This document shows, one piece after another, positions 60,564 to 64,000 of a stretch of 64,000 nt of DNA. The stretch spans positions 1,736,001 to 1,800,000 of the forward strand of contig NW_004457624.1 of assembly GCF_000203815.1 (NCBI RefSeq). The letters are read 5' to 3'. The notes under the pieces were generated by a model. That model saw only the letters and a list, made by a program, of their open reading frames with translations. It searched no databases and was not told where the DNA came from. Numbering within the stretch: position 1 is the stretch's first letter; every line of letters begins with the position of its first letter. This DNA is from Cavenderia fasciculata. Lineage: Eukaryota > Evosea > Eumycetozoa > Acytosteliales > Cavenderiaceae. A program made the position numbers and the translations under genes.

Positions 60564-63500
60564 CTATTATCATTATTATTACTATTATTATTGTTACAAT
60601 TATTATCTTCATCCATCTTTGTTGTAACATCGACCGTTGATGATGATGATGATGATGATGAGAGGTGTGAAAGTGAATTTAATATAGAATCTCCTTCGAA
60701 ATCGTTGGAAACAAAGTCGGTCAAAGAAAGCTTGGATGCGTCGAGTGATGAAAGATCATCGTCTAGAGTGGTATTAATGGACGAACCAGATCCCGCAAGA
60801 CCATTACCAACGGAATTGTTTGATGAGACCAAATCACTAACTGCTACACTCATTGTTGATGGTGATTCTGCAACTATTTTGTCAGTTGAGATGGTGGTAG
60901 TGGTGGTAGTTGTGGTAGTAGAGGTAGAGGTAGAAGAGGATGGTGTTGGGATGGCAGGAGAAGTAGCACCAGAAGCAGGTGGTGAGCTAGTTGTACTACT
61001 AGAATTGCTACTAGTATTTGGAGTACTATCACTTTCCTTGCTACTCTTGCTCTTTCTCTTTTTCTTGTCAGATGATGATGAGGAAGAGGAAGAGCCGTTT
61101 GCTTTTTCTTTTTCCTTTTCCTTTGCTGCCTCTTTGGATGCCTTTTTGGCACGACGTTCCTCTCTTCTCTTTCTTCTATCTTCCTTTTCCTTTCTTTTAT
61201 CTTCTTTTTCCTTTTTCTTTTGATCCTTTTCTGAATCTCCCTCTGCACCATCCTTTTCTTTCTTTTTACTAGATGATGAGGAAGAAGAAGAAGAACTACT
61301 TTTCTTTTCCTTTTCCTTTTCTTTTTCCTTTTCTTTACTACTCTTCTTTTTATCTTCTTTTGTTGTTGTTGTTTCAACTATAGTTGGAGTCGGAGTTGTA
61401 GCTATAGTTGGAGTTGGGACTACAACAGTTGAATTTGATGATAAAGACAAATCAGAACCTGAACTTGATGATAAATCAGATCCATTACTTGAAGTATCAG
61501 AACCAGTACTTGAAGTCAAGTCTTCTTCTTTTGGAGAGACGGCTGCTGCTGCTGCTGCTACTGCAGTTGGATTATTAAATACCGACATTAAAGATTGTAA
61601 ACTTGATTTATCTTCAGATATATCCTCTGCAAATGATACCTTTCTTCTCAATTTTGGTTTCTTTGAATCGTCTTCCAAATTTGTAGAATTTGTAATCTTT
61701 AAACTATTATTTCCATTTAATGTTGATACTGCTGGTGTTGTAGTTGTTGTTGTAGTTGAGGATATAGTAGGAGATTGAACTTGAAGATAGGCAGGTTTAA
61801 TATGTTGATCATTTAATATATCAACGACACGAGTGACAAAAGAGCAATCCTTTAAGAGATGATACATAAATTCCTCATCGTCTGAACCCATACTACGTTG
61901 AATAAGAGGGGTGAGGATAGACTCTACTGTACAGTGAATAATGTTGTTTGATTCGTATTCAAAAAACATGTTTACACATTTCTTTACAATGCCAGTTTCC
62001 CAAAGTGTCTTGTCCAATTTTTGAACGTTTGCCTTGACCAAGATATTGATCAAATGCAAACATCTCAATCTAACAATACCAAGTGATTTTGTATAGTCTT
62101 CAATCTCCATTACTTCGTTGATTGCTTGGATTGGTGTCATTTCTCGTTCGTCTACCAATTGGACAATTGGACGGAACAATAAATTAACCACTGGTGGCAG
62201 TTCTTGTTCTTTTGGTTCTTTTTCCTTTTCTTTTTCTTTATCTTTTCCTCCTGGTGGTGCTGGTTGTTGTTGAGCATTTGAGAAATCAACCAATGTTGAT
62301 AATAGGTTGAGGATTGAAACCGATGGAGTGTATGAAAAGTTGTTGGCCAAAATAACACGGAATACATTCTTGAGTACACAGTTGGAGAATGATTGACCGA
62401 GGAAATGATGTGCAATCTTGGATCTTGGGTATTTACGAACAATCTCGGTGATGAGACGGTTGATATTATCCATCTCCAACTCTAATGAATCACTCTGAGA
62501 GTCTGGATTAAGTATCTCGTTTAGACGTAAAATAAGGTATGGTGTAAGATCATTTGTCCAACTTGCTTTTTCCTTGTTTGAATTGGTTGATGATGACGAA
62601 GAAGACGAAGAGGATGAGGAGGATGATGAAAAGATAGAGAAAAAGGAAGGAGAACTACCAGTTCCACCACCACCAATTTGTATCATTTCAAGTTCGGTCA
62701 TTTTAATGAGCAAGTCAATCATTTCGGATGAATAGAGATGTTGAACTAGTCCTTGCAAGATAGTATCTTTGTTTTCATTGACATAGTTCATAGTCTCTGG
62801 ACGCTTTGTCAAATAGGTAACGAGGAGTTCGATAAAGACATGTAGATTCGATGTGGGGAGGGGAGCGGGACTATCGAGCAGTGTAAAGAGCATGTCGAGG
62901 ATAAACGAGTTGGAGGGGTCGGCTACGATCTTGAAAATGGCGCTGATGGCACCTTTGAGGATCTCGTAGGCACCTGTCATGCGAGCATACATGTTTTTGA
63001 GCTCGACCGACGCCGTTCCAGCAATCAGCTGTGGACGTCCGGCATAGACGGCGTGACCAATGTTGACGTCTACGGCCACCTGCATCAACGTGTAGATGGT
63101 CTCGGGTTGCACGAGGTAATCAGACAATGCACGGAATCCCGTCGAGATGAGGTCGATAATATCGTCCTTTAGCTCGTCGGTAAAGAGCATGCCGACAATC
63201 GACGCACCCGTATTGACTTGAACCTGGTTGTTGGCGGGATCGACCGATGCCAATATATTCTCAACTGCTTGACGCGACTGGATACGACGCATCTTAATGG
63301 ACAACACCGAATCAATATGCGAGTCGACATCGGATCCGCTGCTGTCGTCTTCTAGCTCCTTGGCAATCTTTTTCTTGGCTTCTTCAACCTCTTTTTGGCG
63401 ACGTTTCTTTTCTTCGTCTTCTTCTTTACGTTTGCGATCACGTTCTTCTTGTTGTTTGCGACGACGATCCTCTTCCTCTTTGGCACGGTCGTCTTCCTCC

Positions 63501-63751
63501 TTGCGCTTTCTCTCACGTTCCTCTCTACGTGCTTTTCTCTCATCCTCTGCCTTTTTAATGTAGTCTTCCAACTCTTTCTTTTGCTTTTCTTCACGTTCGG
63601 CACGTTCCTTTGCACGCAACTCCTTTCGCGATGCTCTTTCATCTTCTTTCTTTTTTCGTTCCTCTTCTATCTTTTGCTCCTCTTCTTCCTCTCTCTTTCT
63701 TCGTTCCTCTCTTAATCTACGTCTTTCTTTTAATCTATCGTCATCGTCCAT
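60101..63751 (-). CDS. SAPS-domain protein (SIT4/PP6 phosphatase regulatory subunit)
   Basis: Regulatory subunit of protein phosphatase 6 / Sit4. Single exon, 1,216 aa. The first about 150 residues form a charged Arg/Glu/Lys coiled coil (RRLREERRKREEEEEQK). From about 170 comes the helical SAPS domain: MLFTDELKDDIIDLISTG, NLHVFIELLVTYLTKRPETM, NKDTILQGLVQHLYSSEMID, LLIKMTELEMIQIGGGG, and PYLILRLNEILNP. A long Ser/Thr/Lys-rich region follows (about 670-1,060). The end VGHIISLCIEITHIV with LWDDVVVPKLRKE corresponds to the MGHL...WE segment of animal PP6R proteins. The N-terminal coiled coil is an addition relative to animal PP6R. Confidence 0.78.
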
Positions 63752-64000
63752 CTTTATGAAAATATATTAAACTTTTTCAAAAAGTTTAATAAAACTCTAA
63801 CTTCTTCTTCTTCTCTGTTATATATATATATATATGTAAATGTATATTGTTTAAAATATACTATATATATATATGATAAACAAACAAAATTAATATGTTG
63901 TTGCTTTCAATTTCAATTATCAACCAAACACATATCATATTATGTGTATATTCCCATCGTGTTGGGTTGATTGTTTGTTGTTTGATTGATTGATCTTTAC

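Overview
The window is nuclear DNA from a dictyostelid social amoeba. It is AT-rich, with homopolymer-rich proteins (poly-Q, N, T, S), short GT-AG introns of about 60-160 bp (donors mostly GTATGT or GTAAGT), very AT-rich spacers, an hssA/2C/7E-type small gene and dictyostelid-type ankyrin-like proteins. Base composition is less AT-extreme than Dictyostelium discoideum, so a group 1-3 species such as Cavenderia or Heterostelium is plausible. I cannot fix the species from sequence alone. No plasmid, viral, CRISPR, rRNA or convincing tRNA feature was seen.

Layout. Positions 1-20,690 carry eight consecutive minus-strand genes: SKI2 RNA helicase (cut by the window start), D-2-hydroxyglutarate dehydrogenase, a Cdc7/SepA-like kinase, AP-4 mu adaptin, a CAMTA-like CG-1/TIG protein ending in leucine-rich repeats, Xaa-Pro aminopeptidase, the giant E2 UBE2O, and an ankyrin-type dictyostelid protein with one frame break. 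Positions 21,042-43,151 alternate strands: NOL8 (+), LYRM1 (-), GANP/SAC3 (+), PRA1 (-), GPCPD1 (+), DOHH (-), mitochondrial FtsZ (-), AlkB-type dioxygenase (+), an SDR (-), a rhamnose-pathway epimerase/reductase (+) and an LRR-filamin protein (+). Positions 43,561-64,000 hold an RS-domain PUF60-like splicing factor (-), a CsbD-like hypothetical (+), an hssA-like gene (+), NO66 (+), an EXS membrane protein (+), a divergent Hsp70 (-), actin (-) and a SAPS-domain PP6 regulatory subunit (-).

The genes do not form one pathway. There is a loose RNA and nuclear theme (SKI2, NOL8, GANP, PUF60-like, NO66). Convergent pairs sit tail to tail with 25-130 bp between stops.

The most unusual items are four. 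The first is the CG-1 + TIG + LRR architecture. The second is the RS + ULM-like + RRM-RRM-UHM fusion. The third is a set of three long inverted repeats in spacers (arms 22-48 bp). The fourth is a roughly 114-bp GC-rich, foldable island between PRA1 and GPCPD1. All intron boundaries come from reading splice motifs and checking that frame phases close; no transcript evidence was available.
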